A DNA stretch of 56,439 nt from Gamarada debralockiae (Eukaryota > Ascomycota > Leotiomycetes > Helotiales > Hyphodiscaceae), in NCBI GenBank assembly GCA_002803225.1, contig NXFV01000462.1, positions 1 to 56,439 of the forward strand, in the 5' to 3' direction. Made by a program: the position numbers and the translations under genes. The notes beneath the pieces are model-generated. The model saw only the letters and a list, made by a program, of their open reading frames with translations. It made no database searches and was not told the DNA's origin. Shown here in pieces: positions 1 to 10,214 of this stretch. Every line of letters begins with the position of its first letter. Positions within the stretch are counted from its first letter, which is position 1.

Positions 1-153
1 TTCTTTGGGTCTCTGGACAGCGAAAAACCCATCAGATCACAATCAATCGGTTCATTTCAACAATTGCGGGGAAGTGTATGGATAATCTTGGATGTACTTG
101 ATCTTGATCGCTGAAATTGAGTGAACGGTTCGGAGCTGATATTCGCTTCCTAG

Positions 154-343
154 ATACATATTCGATCTCCATGCCGCTATTCCGTTCCACAGCATGCCCA
201 AATCAGAACGAGAGGAAATCTGGGACGACGGCCTGCACTTCACTCCGAAAGGCTACGAACGAATGGGCGAATTAGTCGCAGCTCGATTATTCGAGATCAC
301 AGAGAGCGAGAGTGTTGGTGGATCGCTGAAAGAAGGGCAGTGA
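154..343 (+). CDS. SGNH/GDSL-type esterase, C-terminal exon (partial)
   Basis: This is the last ~63 codons of a gene that begins outside or at the very edge of the window. After a probable 3' splice site (tag at 151-153, with a branch-like gctgat just before it) the frame is open to TGA at 341-343. It contains WDDGLHFTPKGYERMGEL. The Asp-x2-His of DGLH is the block V signature of SGNH/GDSL hydrolases, where Asp and His complete the catalytic triad with an upstream Ser. The preceding exon could not be placed: all three frames before 151 meet stops, and the donor is unclear. The family hydrolyses esters or lipids; the substrate cannot be told from this fragment. Confidence 0.6.
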
Positions 344-599
344 TTCAGATTCGAGATTTCATTTGATAGTGCGAGCGGGATAGGATGGATGGGAATACTT
401 TCAAGGCGCGACAGCAAAGAAGTATAAAGACGCAAAGAGTGCATTAAAAAGATCAATCGTATGAATTCATGAACTAAACAGTGACGCACGTATCTATCAT
501 TACCCATATTCCACATGCCTTAAACAATCACTCATCCCAGTTCAACAATTCATACCCAACGCCTTCTACCTATCAACCCTCTCCCGTTCATCAGGCAGT

Positions 600-3500
600 T
601 TAAGCAACACCAGTAACCCGTCTGATACTCCTCCTCGCTCCCTCACCAACAACCATCAAAGCACCCTCCATTTCCAACCCCCTAACCGTCTCCGCAAACT
701 CCTGTTGCTCAACCGCCACACTGGACTGCTCCCCTAGTCTCCTGATCACCTCACTATATCTCGCTGCCTGTCCCTGTCTCGTCATCTCATCCAACAAACT
801 CAACACCGCATTCTTCAAATCTGCCTTTCGTCTCCTCTCACTCGCGCTGGTGCCCTCCGTCAACAAGGACATATCAATCAACCCCGTTCTCGCATCCGTA
901 GCAGTCTGCTTCAACGCACTTTTAATAAGCCTTACCGCTTCGACTACGTCGTCACGAGTCACGACTTCGGAAAGCCGCATCTTGGCGTGTGCTTCGGACA
1001 GACGGATCATAGATTCCAACTGCCGGGTTGTGGCGGTGATGCGGCGCTCTGCTGCGCGCACATCTTCGCCTAGTTTACGCATCTCGACGTAGGAATCTAC
1101 GAGCTCTTTGGAGGCTTCGAGGGAGATTTTGGGTTGGCATTTTGTGCGAGCGTAGGAGACGTAGGAGGTTAGGAACTCGATGGGCTGCGGAGCTCGTTAG
1201 TAAATTTGAGAGAGAGAAAGGGGAATAAGAGAGGACGCACCAAGATTTCCATTCCGCCTGATGCACTCTGTGGTTTGTCGTCGAGATACATGCTAAGCAA
1301 ATGTCTGGCAAGCCGACGGTCGTTGGTCTCGTCTATGCGATCTAGGATGAGGTAGACAAGATCGAACCTGGAGAGCAGAGTTGGAGGGAGATCGATGTTT
1401 TGAGGGACTGGGAGGTTAGGGTTGTATTTGCTGCCGATGGGGTTGGCGGATGCCAGGATACTGGTTCGTGCATTCAAGGTCGTGATGATACCTGCTTTGG
1501 CGATGGAGACGGTTTGCTGTTCCATGACTTCGTGCAAGACGGATCGAGTGGTTTCGGACATCTTATCGAATTCGTCGATGCAGCAGACACCGCCGTCGGA
1601 GAGGACGAGAGCACCGGATTCGAGAACGAGTTGACGGGTCTCGGGGTCGCGAGTCACGTATGCGGTCAGACCGACTGCTGAAGATCCTTTTCCGCTGGTG
1701 TAGACTCCGCGGGGAGCGATTTTGTGAACGTATTGGAGGATTTGGGACTTTGCGGTGGAGGGATCACCGCAGAGAAGAATGTTAATGTCTCCTCTGTACT
1801 TGGGACTGCCTCCTTTCTCGAAAGACTTGTTGGTGCCACCAAAGAGTTGAAGGAGAATACCCTTCTTGACGTCGTCCATTTCGAAAATGCTGGGTGCTAA
1901 AGACCGAGACAAGAGGTCGTAGATATCATGTCTCGCAGCTGTAGCTTTTATCTTCTCTTCCTCTTCCTCGGTGACCTTTCTGGTCTCCTCGATATTACCT
2001 GCAATTTGCTCGGAGATGTCCTGCTCAATGGTGGATACATCGATACCCATGCGCTTCTTGTCAACCTTCTGGATGTGCAATACATCGATGTACGTCTTGT
2101 AAATGCTCTTGAGGGTGCGCTGTCTTGGGTTGACTCGAACAGGACTAGCCTTGAAGATACCAGTAATCTCGACACGGTCACCAGCTTTGCAAAGATCCAC
2201 CAATTCATCATATGCGCACATAGTGACAGAGTGTGGCGTCTGACCAGCTGGTACAGAGTCGGGAGTTTCTTGAAGCTTGATGACTTGCTTGTCCATGAAT
2301 CCCGAACGGTTATGGACGATCTGCATGGAGTTGGGCGACTCGCATATAGGACGAGGACATTTGGTAGGCTCGGCAATCTTGCCACGATCAATGTCGACCT
2401 TGACTGTATGATTGCAGACCTGACATCTGAAAAATGCATCTTTCATGTCGGGAATGATAGGAGTGGTGCGGATGACGAGACCTTTGATGGCAACGATCTT
2501 GTCGACGTCTGATGAAAGTTAGAAATGCACATGCATGAAACAATATTTGCACTTACCGGAAGGATTCAGCTCTCTCATGTTGATGGTAGAATCAAGTCCA
2601 AATGGTCGGACTCTGTATGATAACTTCTGAACCTCCGCGCACCAATCCACCTCGTCCGACTCCTCGGCGCGTGGAGTTTGTGGTTCTCGCTCACTGCGAT
2701 CAGAACTGGGAACTGGCGGCTCCGAGCTCATGATTCTGCTGCGCTGTGAAGCTCCGACCGAGCTCTGTGACTGTCTTTGCTTTGCCATTTCCGCTTCTGC
2801 AATCTCGTACATGACATCCTTGATACCTTGATCCATGAGTGTGACAATGTCCTGAGGATAATCTTGTGCTTGTTGCCAGAGCTTTTTGGTTGGAGGGTAC
2901 GCCTTGAGGTTGCGGAAATCCAAGTTGAGGCTGGTGATACCGAGCTCCAGCATGTTCCGCATCATCTGGACATACTCCTTTGTGCTCGAGTCTTCATCTG
3001 CATCGGTCTCCTCAATGGTCATTCCGTCGCCCCACATTCGATATTTCTTGGTGTAATTGCGAAGGAAATCCTTGAATGTGGAGAGGGTATCATTAATTGA
3101 GACATTGGTTCCCCAGATGCACATTGTAGAAGTTCCTCCCATTGCTTGGGCATCGGAAGTTGTGGGATCGATATTAGAGAAAGTTGGAGCTTCAGAATCT
3201 TCCACGCCAACATCTCGAATAACTCGTCCATTCTCGTCCATGAAGATGCGGCGTCTCGCACGAGGAGTACCGGCGTTGTCAGAATTGATATCTCCTCGTC
3301 TGGAAATGTTCAAGCGAGAGCCGGCCTCCGATTGTCGAACAAACAGGCCGCCACTGCTGTCACTCGGAATGTCAGGGAGGATCGATTGCTGGCGGCCACC
3401 GTTGGGACTGGAGCTTGAGGCATAGCGGATGGGTGAAGATTCTGTGATTGATTAGAGAAAGTCCAATTTATTGTGGCTCGAATACTAACCTCCGATGAGC

Positions 3501-3814
3501 CCACTTGCTCTAGGAGTTCGCTCGCCATCCTGTGTAGGCTGCGAATTGGTCATTTGCCGCAAAGGAGAACTGACATCGCGCTCTCGATTTGATCTCGCGA
3601 TATCAGCAGGAGATGAGCGGTACATCATTGGGGAGGAGGATGGTGCAACCCGTCGAGGTGTGCCATTCGTTCCGCCCTGCGACGATGCTGCTTCATTGTG
3701 AAGTTGGGCGGCAGCAGGATCCGGTGGGCTGCTTGGAATGGCATTTCGCTGCGATGATCGCCTTGGAGTCGCAGATTGAGAGCTGCGCTGGCGGCGATGG
3801 CCTGGAGAAGACAT
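600..3814 (-). CDS. MCM4: DNA replication licensing factor MCM4
   Basis: Subunit of the nuclear MCM2-7 replicative helicase. Four exons fit: 3814-3490, 3441-2557, 2508-1241 and 1184-600, with introns of 48, 48 and 56 nt that have clean GT..AG ends. Together they give 1020 residues, a normal length for fungal MCM4. The N-terminus is Ser/Pro/Arg-rich and disordered, as expected for DDK/CDK targets. A C4 zinc finger starts at FRCQVC (about residue 430). The AAA+ core has Walker [10 protein letters not shown] (about 650), Walker [10 protein letters not shown] (about 713) and the arginine finger LLSRFDLVY (about 780), followed by a winged-helix C-terminus. The long N-terminal tail and the [10 protein letters not shown] motif point to MCM4 rather than another paralogue. 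The gene is intact. Its 3' end faces the GDSL gene. Confidence 0.95.
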
Positions 3815-4747
3815 GATTGTCGTATCTTCTGATTGTGGTGTTGTTGACGGGAACGCTTGAAAAAGAAGTGGGAGGAGATTGTCCGTGAAGGAAATGTGGA
3901 TTTTGACGCGTCGCGAAAAGGGATTTGGGGAGCGCGTTGAGTGCTTGCATTAGCGCTGGCTTGGCATTCTTAGCGCGTTTTGGGGCGTTAAGGGGCAATT
4001 CAAACTCATCTTTCCCAGTCGGTCACTCCCAACCAACCATTTATCCCAATGGTTCGTTGAGGGAATCTATCCCTCCCGAGGAGCTCAATAAGGCCAGAAT
4101 TTAAAGTAAAAAACACTGTCGCGGTATTGTTCCAGATGAAACGTGACAGTCACGTGACATAACTTGCGCAACAAATGACTTATTCTACAAGTTTGAGTAC
4201 GGCATTATTTAGAAAATAGTTCCCAAGACCCTTAAAGGCTGTGAGTTCGTAGAGGGCTCCGAGGAAATCTCCTCTTTGAATACTTCGACTGCTGTGAGCG
4301 ATTAAGACATCAGGACAATCTCGTCAGAACTAGAAAGCTTCTCTAGAGGTCCAAGATTGCTCACTGCATTGAGCGATTGTTCTTATGTACTAATTGATAC
4401 GGTATGAACAAATTGGAATGGCTAAGCTAAAGTGAAGCTTCTATCAGTATAAAATGCTCATGTATTCAACGAACAGTCAGGAATGGAGCCTCTAACTAGA
4501 CTTTCTGGCTAGAGTAAGGCTATCATTTCACTATCTCTAGCCTCAGATATTCCTAAGTATTTGACACCAGGCATCCCACATTTCCTATACCATTTCATCT
4601 CATTGCGTGTTTGCCCTTGGTTTCTTCCGAAATCAGCCCATTCTTGTGGAGCCACGTCCTTGTCGGCGGCATTCCGACCCATCTAAACTTGTAGCTACTA
4701 CTAGTGCCGAAGGATTGGGTGCCTGGGATGTATTTCCGGTGGCTTGT
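3815..4747. other. Intergenic region upstream of MCM4
   Basis: The MCM4 promoter occupies the first few hundred bases. A CACGTGAC palindromic core lies near 4152. The remainder holds no frame I can support and no RNA gene I recognise. Confidence 0.5.
3906..3911. promoter_or_regulatory. MCB-type element (ACGCGT) upstream of MCM4
   Basis: A perfect MluI cell-cycle box, ACGCGT, lies about 92 bp before the MCM4 start codon. Further GCGCGTT-like sequences occur near 3931 and 3971. MBF/DSC1 complexes use this site for G1/S transcription in yeasts. Its use here is inferred from position and the gene's function. Confidence 0.45.
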
Positions 4748-6757
4748 TTATCGTTGTTCAGCGATTGAGAGCCTTGTCGGGATAGGATCTTGGCTTTCAG
4801 ACTGTTCACTCGCAGCCTTCGATGGCGGTGGTGTAGGTTCGTTCGCAACTGAAGCTGGCGGTGGTGGAGACACCTCAGAGACTGCGTCCATTGTGCTGGT
4901 GGCTGCTGTTTCCTTGTTGGGTTGCCGGCCGCGATCAACCTCCTGAATTGGCTCTTGTGCTTGATTGGTCGCGTTGGGAGCTGCAGTGCTTCCATTGTCT
5001 CTCTGCTGAGAGCCGAGATACCAACATTGCCGGCTTCAATGATAGGGCTGCATATCTCCTGCTCTTCGTCTTTTTCGGAGTCTTGAGGCGTCGTCTCTGA
5101 TTCTTCGTCTGAACCGGTGACATCCCACTCTACCCCCTCTTCAAAAGCCGATTGAGCAGGGGCAATAACTTCCATGACCGAATCTTCGACGTTCAAGAGA
5201 ACTCTCAGGTCTTTTTCCGCCAAATTACTTCCCTTAGACTTATCCTCCTCCTTATCTAACAGCATATCCTCTATCATGGAAGAAAATCGCCCTTTAACTC
5301 CATCCTTCAAGTTGCTCATACGTGGTCTCGCTCTCTTCGACTTCGTTGCTTGAACTGGACTCCGAGGAGATTTCTTCTGCTTCTTCAGGCTTGTTGGTTG
5401 GAATTGCTTAATCTAGTATAGCCTGTTTTACCCCTCTTTTGTAGCATAAAGGGCAGATCCCCCTCCTTGATTTTTTACGCTCCTTAGATATTAAGCTAGT
5501 CAAGAATTATATGATATTTCGCCCGAAAAATGTCCCAACTGACAAGGCTGCTCCTTACTTCTGTCCATGCTTGTTCAACGACAGCCTTTGGGGTGTCTTC
5601 CCAGCGTCCACTGTCATTCATAGGTGTATTAGCATGGGCTTTCACTATCTTGGTCAGGACATATTCCGTTTGTGTCTCTGCAGCCTCGTTGACCTCGACC
5701 TCATCTTGAGTAGAGCCATCCCCCTTTGAATCACTCAATTCTGTAAGGTCATTTGACTCGATGGTTGCTGTGACCAGGATCTCATTTGGGCGCATATATC
5801 CTCCTTTAAGCCGCTCACTTCGGCAGAGTCATTGGGCTGAACTCTATTCTCATTGGCTTCTACTGATACCACGATTGCCTCGGGGGTGGGGATGGTACCA
5901 GGGGATTCCTTCTTTAACTTTCTCATCGAAGCCTTTGACTTAAACACGGTCCACTCTCGCTCATCGTTAGCAGCTCCCAGAACGGGGGGCTCTGCCATAG
6001 GCTCTGGGGCCGGCCCATGCTCGCTGCCATTCTCTTCGATGCTCTCTTGAAGACTTCTATCACTGCTGGGCTCGGCCTCATTGTTGTCCTCCCCTGCGAT
6101 GCATGAGCTTGATTCGATGTGTTGCTGGACATCATAGGAAACCTGGATCTCATCGTTTCCAACCTCAACATTGCCAGTTACTTCCTCTTAGCCCGTCTTG
6201 CCGCCCTTCTTTTTTGGCCTCCTCTTGCACTTTTTCTTCTCCATCTTGCTGTCAGATGTTGAGGCATTTTCCTTAGCCGGTGAAGTCTCGTCACCATTAT
6301 TTCCATTCGTAGCCTCTGCAGACTGTTCCTCTGCCTCTAGGCGCTTCTCATCCTTGACTGCTTTAACTACCAAGTTGTCCAACTTTCTCTTTCCCTTGTA
6401 TCTCGCCCCCTGAACCTTCTCCTGTGTACTGCTATCCTTCGCATTCCACACCCCCTTCTTCGCCACCATGCCATTGACGGTGCGCTCAAGTATTAATTTA
6501 AGACCGATTAAGAGCGAAATAATGAAGCCGAGGAGCTTTCTCGGGAGGTTGATGAGAAAGAGAATCAACTCATTCATGTCTGGGGTCCGGAGAGCGTCCT
6601 TCGTAGGTTTTGGGCGCCCTCGTATATTCGGTGGCTTGATAACACCTGAATATTTGGCATTTGGCGTAGCAGAAATTCCTGGCGTGTTCATTGCAGCATT
6701 TCGAGCTTCTTGTGTTGAGCCTCGAAATGCGGATGAGCCATCGAAAGCTCCGGCCAT
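4748..6757 (-). pseudogene. Disrupted gene of unknown function, split by a solo LTR
   Basis: The frame starts with MAGAFDGSSAFRGS at 6757 and encodes a basic protein with a hydrophobic segment around residues 65-90, then a Lys/Arg-rich stretch. It meets TAA at 6188-6190, yet the same frame continues with good coding composition (EEVTGNVEVGNDE...) to about 5790. There the sense shifts to another frame that runs to about 5550. A 153-bp LTR follows. Removing the LTR and one copy of its duplication brings the next segment (MSNLKDGVKGRF...) back into frame. Another shift near 4910 leads to a Pro/Ser-rich tail ending at 4748; without that shift the frame ends at 4633. I do not recognise the family. 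Acidic and basic low-complexity tracts suggest a nuclear or scaffold-like protein of ~600 residues. One or two breaks could be introns I failed to see; the LTR could not. Confidence 0.65.
5392..5544 (+). mobile_element. Solo LTR, 153 bp, with 5-bp target site duplication
   Basis: The element begins TGTTGGTTGG and ends CCAACTGACA, giving the TG..CA ends and short inverted termini of an LTR. It is flanked on both sides by AGGCT (5387-5391 and 5545-5549), a perfect 5-bp target duplication. A diverged copy lies at 22651-22807. No internal retrotransposon sequence is attached, so it is the scar left by LTR-LTR recombination. Confidence 0.85.
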
Positions 6758-7012
6758 TTTCGTAACACTTGTTGGGAAGCTTCTCTAAGTGATGAGTGTT
6801 GTAATTTGCGATGTGATGAATTTTCTGGTTGTTGTTCTTTATGTTGAAAAGAATTGGGAGTTTAAGAGGCAAGTCAGAAATAACTTGGTATGATATCGTT
6901 CAGTTCACATAGCAAATCGTAGTTGAAATCGCAAGGGTGAATGCGTTCACGTAAGAAAACTACCTAGTGAATTTTCTCGCTACCAAAACGTCACCTGGAT
7001 GGGTATATTCTC

Positions 7013-7900
7013 TCATTCCTCTGTCAGTTTCGAGTATCGACCCAATGATTTAACCATTTCCCATTTCTCCACTTCCAAATCAAGTTCAGAAAAAGTCACA
7101 CTTGGTAGAGGCATTATGAGCTCTCCCGCAACTGAAGCTTTATCCACTTCTTCCGTTTGCACACCTAGTCTCTTGCAAGTCACGTTTCGCTGTTCCATGA
7201 CCTTTTTCAAGTCGCTCCATCAAAAGTTACACCCTCGTCTTCGTCGCTTCACCTTCGTCGCTCGTCTGATGTAGAAGTGGTAGTTTGATTTAATTGTGTG
7301 GACCACAGCTCGTCGCTGCTCTACTCGTTCTTGACCTAATATCTGTTCAAGTTGCAAGGCAAGTACTTGTTCCTTGAGCTGCTTCATGCCTTTGTCTTCG
7401 GCTTCTTGCAGGAATATTCTGTTGGGAAGGATCGTAGAAGTGGAGAGTTTGAGGACTACGTTGGTTTTCTTCATCTTCGAGCCATTGCCTTTGCCTATCT
7501 TTGGCATAATCGCCCAGGACAGCTTCAAGGACATCTGATGAAACGATCTCCTGCACCTCCTCATCGCTCAGATTCTCTACCTTTCCCGCTAAAAGGCTGA
7601 TATAAGACTCTAACTGCCCCCTCAACTTCCCCATCTGGCGTCAGCTATCAATTCGGCGAGCTTTTCTATTACGGAAGTTTTATAGACAGTTCTAGAGGAC
7701 TTCGAGACAATAGGATTCTTCTTAATTTTACTAATAGGAATTTCCCGAGGTTTTAGAGCGCTATTAACTATTTCATATATCTAAAGCTTAATAAGATTAG
7801 CAGTCCTAGGGTTAGACTCTCTTACTTCGCTTAGGGCTATACGATGCCTCTCAACGTCACGTATAATACTCTTATAGATTTTCGCGTAGTCTATAGTTGA
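7013..7900 (-). pseudogene. Decayed reading frame, unknown (possible mobile-element protein)
   Basis: A degenerate minus-strand coding stretch. From about 7900 one frame encodes KIYKSIIRDVERHRIAL and continues through a TAG to IADARWGS near 7640. It shifts to MGKLRGQLESYISLL (7634), then again near 7440 to NRIFLQEAEDKGMKQLKEQV. It passes TGA at 7220-7222 and continues in frame to LGRYSKLTEE at 7013. Composition is helical, charged and coiled-coil-like. The stops are of the kind expected from C-to-T mutation (CAG to TAG, CGA to TGA). I do not recognise the family. Confidence 0.5.
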
Positions 7901-8500
7901 GACTACTTGAGAATTAATCCTTTTCCTACTGATAACTCTCTGGTGTACTCGGAGTCTATTAAACCCCTAAGAAATAATCGTGCTTAATTATATCCGCCCT
8001 AGTCTGACGAGTTTATTAGAAATAGAGTTATACTCTTTGTAATAACTCCTAATTTTATCTAGGTTATCCTACCTTGACTTATTAATAATTACTTCTAGGT
8101 TAGTACGAGTGTACAAGCGACTCCCACCATGCTCGTCATGTGACCAATTTTTACCCCTCGTATTCAAACTACTATAACTCTACAACTATTACTCCAATTT
8201 CTTAGCTGTATATATATATAAAGAAAGCACTTCTAATACTTCGTCGCCCTGCCCTTATTTTAAATACATTTTGCAATACGCCGGGGTATACATGCATTCA
8301 GCCGATCAAGCGGCTCTTTCTTAATTTCAAGCCACACTTCTTCTAAATACCCCTCTATCTCTTCCTATGAGACAATCGTCGTTCTATGCACTATGCTTCT
8401 ATGTGACAAGAAAGCTACGCTTTCAATAAGGGTGCTATCGACGGGATTGTCGGTGGACGTGGATTTTGTTATAGTGGGTTTTCTAAATAACCTGGTAAGG
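7901..8500. repeat. TA-rich, RIP-like degraded DNA
   Basis: Very rich in TA dinucleotides (ctataac, ttaataa, tatatatata near 8210), with no sustained frame on either strand. This composition is typical of repeats mutated by RIP in Pezizomycotina. It continues upstream from the decayed frame at 7013-7900, so the two may be one dead element. Confidence 0.5.
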
Positions 8501-8534
8501 AATGACACAGAACTTAGATAGTGAGCATCAGATA

Positions 8535-9258
8535 TCATACCATGTTATCTATAGCCAGAAATTAGTAACTTGCCATCTAGTTGAAAAGGGAATGCTAGTA
8601 TCAACCCTCACCTTTCCTGCTGAAAACGCGATTGCATTCAGGCGCTTTGCACTGTATCGTAGGGTTATGCGAAGCCTCGTGCCTGTGGCAATCTTTCTGG
8701 CGGGCAAATCCAATAAGGCTCATGCTACAGTCTGCATAACTGCAAAAGAAGAGCTTGATGTGGGTTGCATAGTGCTTCCTCAGGTCACACACGCGGTCGA
8801 AAGCCCTGGATGACGTGCAAGCCTCATGCTGGCATCGCCACTTTCCACTGGCATCTTGAAAGCCGATCGAATCCGGAGCGGATGGCTGTGGTTGCAGTTG
8901 GGTTAAGTCGGAGGGTAAGGATGCGTTGTAAAGCGGTTGTAAAGTGGACTCTGGATAAAAGGACGGGTCATCACTAGTGCAGAACGTCGGGTTGTCATCT
9001 AGTGTCAATTAGGACAGAACGCGCCACAATAACTTGGGAAGAGTGAGAAGACGAACTTAAACACGTATTCATATCTAACATCTCGGGGTTGTAGTCATCA
9101 AATGCTGCCCACGAGGCGGACGATGAGGTGGCGGCTTGATATGAGTATGGCTCTTGCATCTGCAGTGAGGAAAAGCCCGGATTAGAACAGCTCTTCGGAC
9201 GAACTGGTGTATTTGTGCTGGAGATATCGCCAACCCCCAACTCTGTGTAGACATGCAC
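8535..9258 (-). pseudogene. C2H2 zinc-finger protein, prematurely terminated
   Basis: Exon 8998-8612 encodes two C2H2 fingers, starting at WRCQHEACTSSRAF and FFCSYADC, and the first half of a third (IQCKAPECNRVFSRK). A GTGAGG donor follows. After a 63-nt intron the next exon starts at 8548 and reads D-N-M-V, the usual continuation of a fungal KDNMVRH finger, then TGA (8535-8537) where Arg is expected and Tyr where His is expected. Both changes are explained by C-to-T. The third finger therefore loses its zinc-binding histidines. The upstream exon (about 9258-9057) is Ser-rich; its donor (58-nt intron 8999-9056) and the true start codon are uncertain. It was probably a DNA-binding regulator. 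A functional truncated form cannot be excluded. Confidence 0.55.
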
Positions 9259-9455
9259 TCAAAAGATTGGGAGGCGTACCTTACGTACGGTTCACAATTC
9301 GGCAGCTTGAGGCCTATTATCTTGGCGCTGATATTAAAATAAAAGCAATATGTACTTCACATAGATTCTATATACTAGAGGAATCAAATGGCTTTGTTCG
9401 TGCATATAAATATGTGGCCGCAATCGGTCTATAGTAAAGGGTATCTCTAAGGCCG

Positions 9456-9568
9456 TTGTCGCAGAATACGATAGGCTGTAAAATAAGCTTTATTCCCTGC
9501 TATATAGTAGCAAGTTGCCCATGGCATAAATACGGGCCTGTTTTACAGCCCATCGTATTCTGCTACAA
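9456..9568. mobile_element. MITE-like element, 113 bp, ~27-bp inverted ends
   Basis: The left end TTGTCGCAGAATACGATAGG matches the reverse complement of the right end (TTGTAGCAGAATACGATGGG) apart from two mismatches, and the match continues through GCTGTAAAA. The core is only ~58 bp and non-coding. No clear target duplication is visible. Confidence 0.7.
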
Positions 9569-9633
9569 TCTAGTGGAATTGCACAAACGGAATACACTTA
9601 AGCTTTCAAAGGTTAACATAGAGCTCTTCACAG

Positions 9634-9934
9634 TTTCGCCTGTTTTATAAAGCATATTCCGAAACTTCTATTTTTAAGTTAGACTTTACGGGAAACTATA
9701 TGTTGATAGGTTTTGCTAACTTTGGCGTAGATCTTATAGCCTAGCAGTAATAGGTACGATTATTTCATAAGTCTTTTCGTGAGGCATTGACTTTCCCCAC
9801 CGAACTTCAAGGGACCTTACTAAGAGAGGGATATAGTTAAGCTAACTCACTTATATTCGAATCATGGGTGAGACGTGTTCCGCCTCTGTTTTACCAAAGC
9901 ATGCTCCGAAACTTCTCGTTCCAAGTTAATAGTC
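9634..9934. repeat. Pair of ~50-bp diverged direct repeats
   Basis: The segment starting at 9634 (TTCGCCTGTTTTATAAAGCA) recurs at about 9879 (TTCCGCCTCTGTTTTACCAA) and both continue through TTCCGAAACTTCT or CTCCGAAACTTCT. Differences are mostly C in the second copy against T in the first, as expected from RIP-type change. No gene lies between them. Confidence 0.5.
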
Positions 9935-10214
9935 GGTTCTCCTCTATGCGCATTCGCTTATAGCCGCGGAAAGCAAGAATCTCGCGAAAGCGTCTCATTT
10001 AGAATTTTGTGTGGGAATCTCCACTAAAAAAAGTTAATAGTGAAACCAACCCCTCCACTGGCAATGCGCGAGTCATTATAACACCAAACCCTCCGCCCAC
10101 AATACAAGAGTCCCTTGCTCCTGTCTCTCCTTTGTTTAGTATCAGATCTCTATTCTCTTCGACATTACTCATTCAAGATTTTGACCCAACAAAGCATCAA
10201 TTTGAGCAAACGGA

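Noticed and set aside
1928..2512. Long plus-strand frame (194 codons) across MCM4
   Set aside because: It is antisense to the conserved MCM4 core, whose motifs fix the minus strand; no domain or start context.
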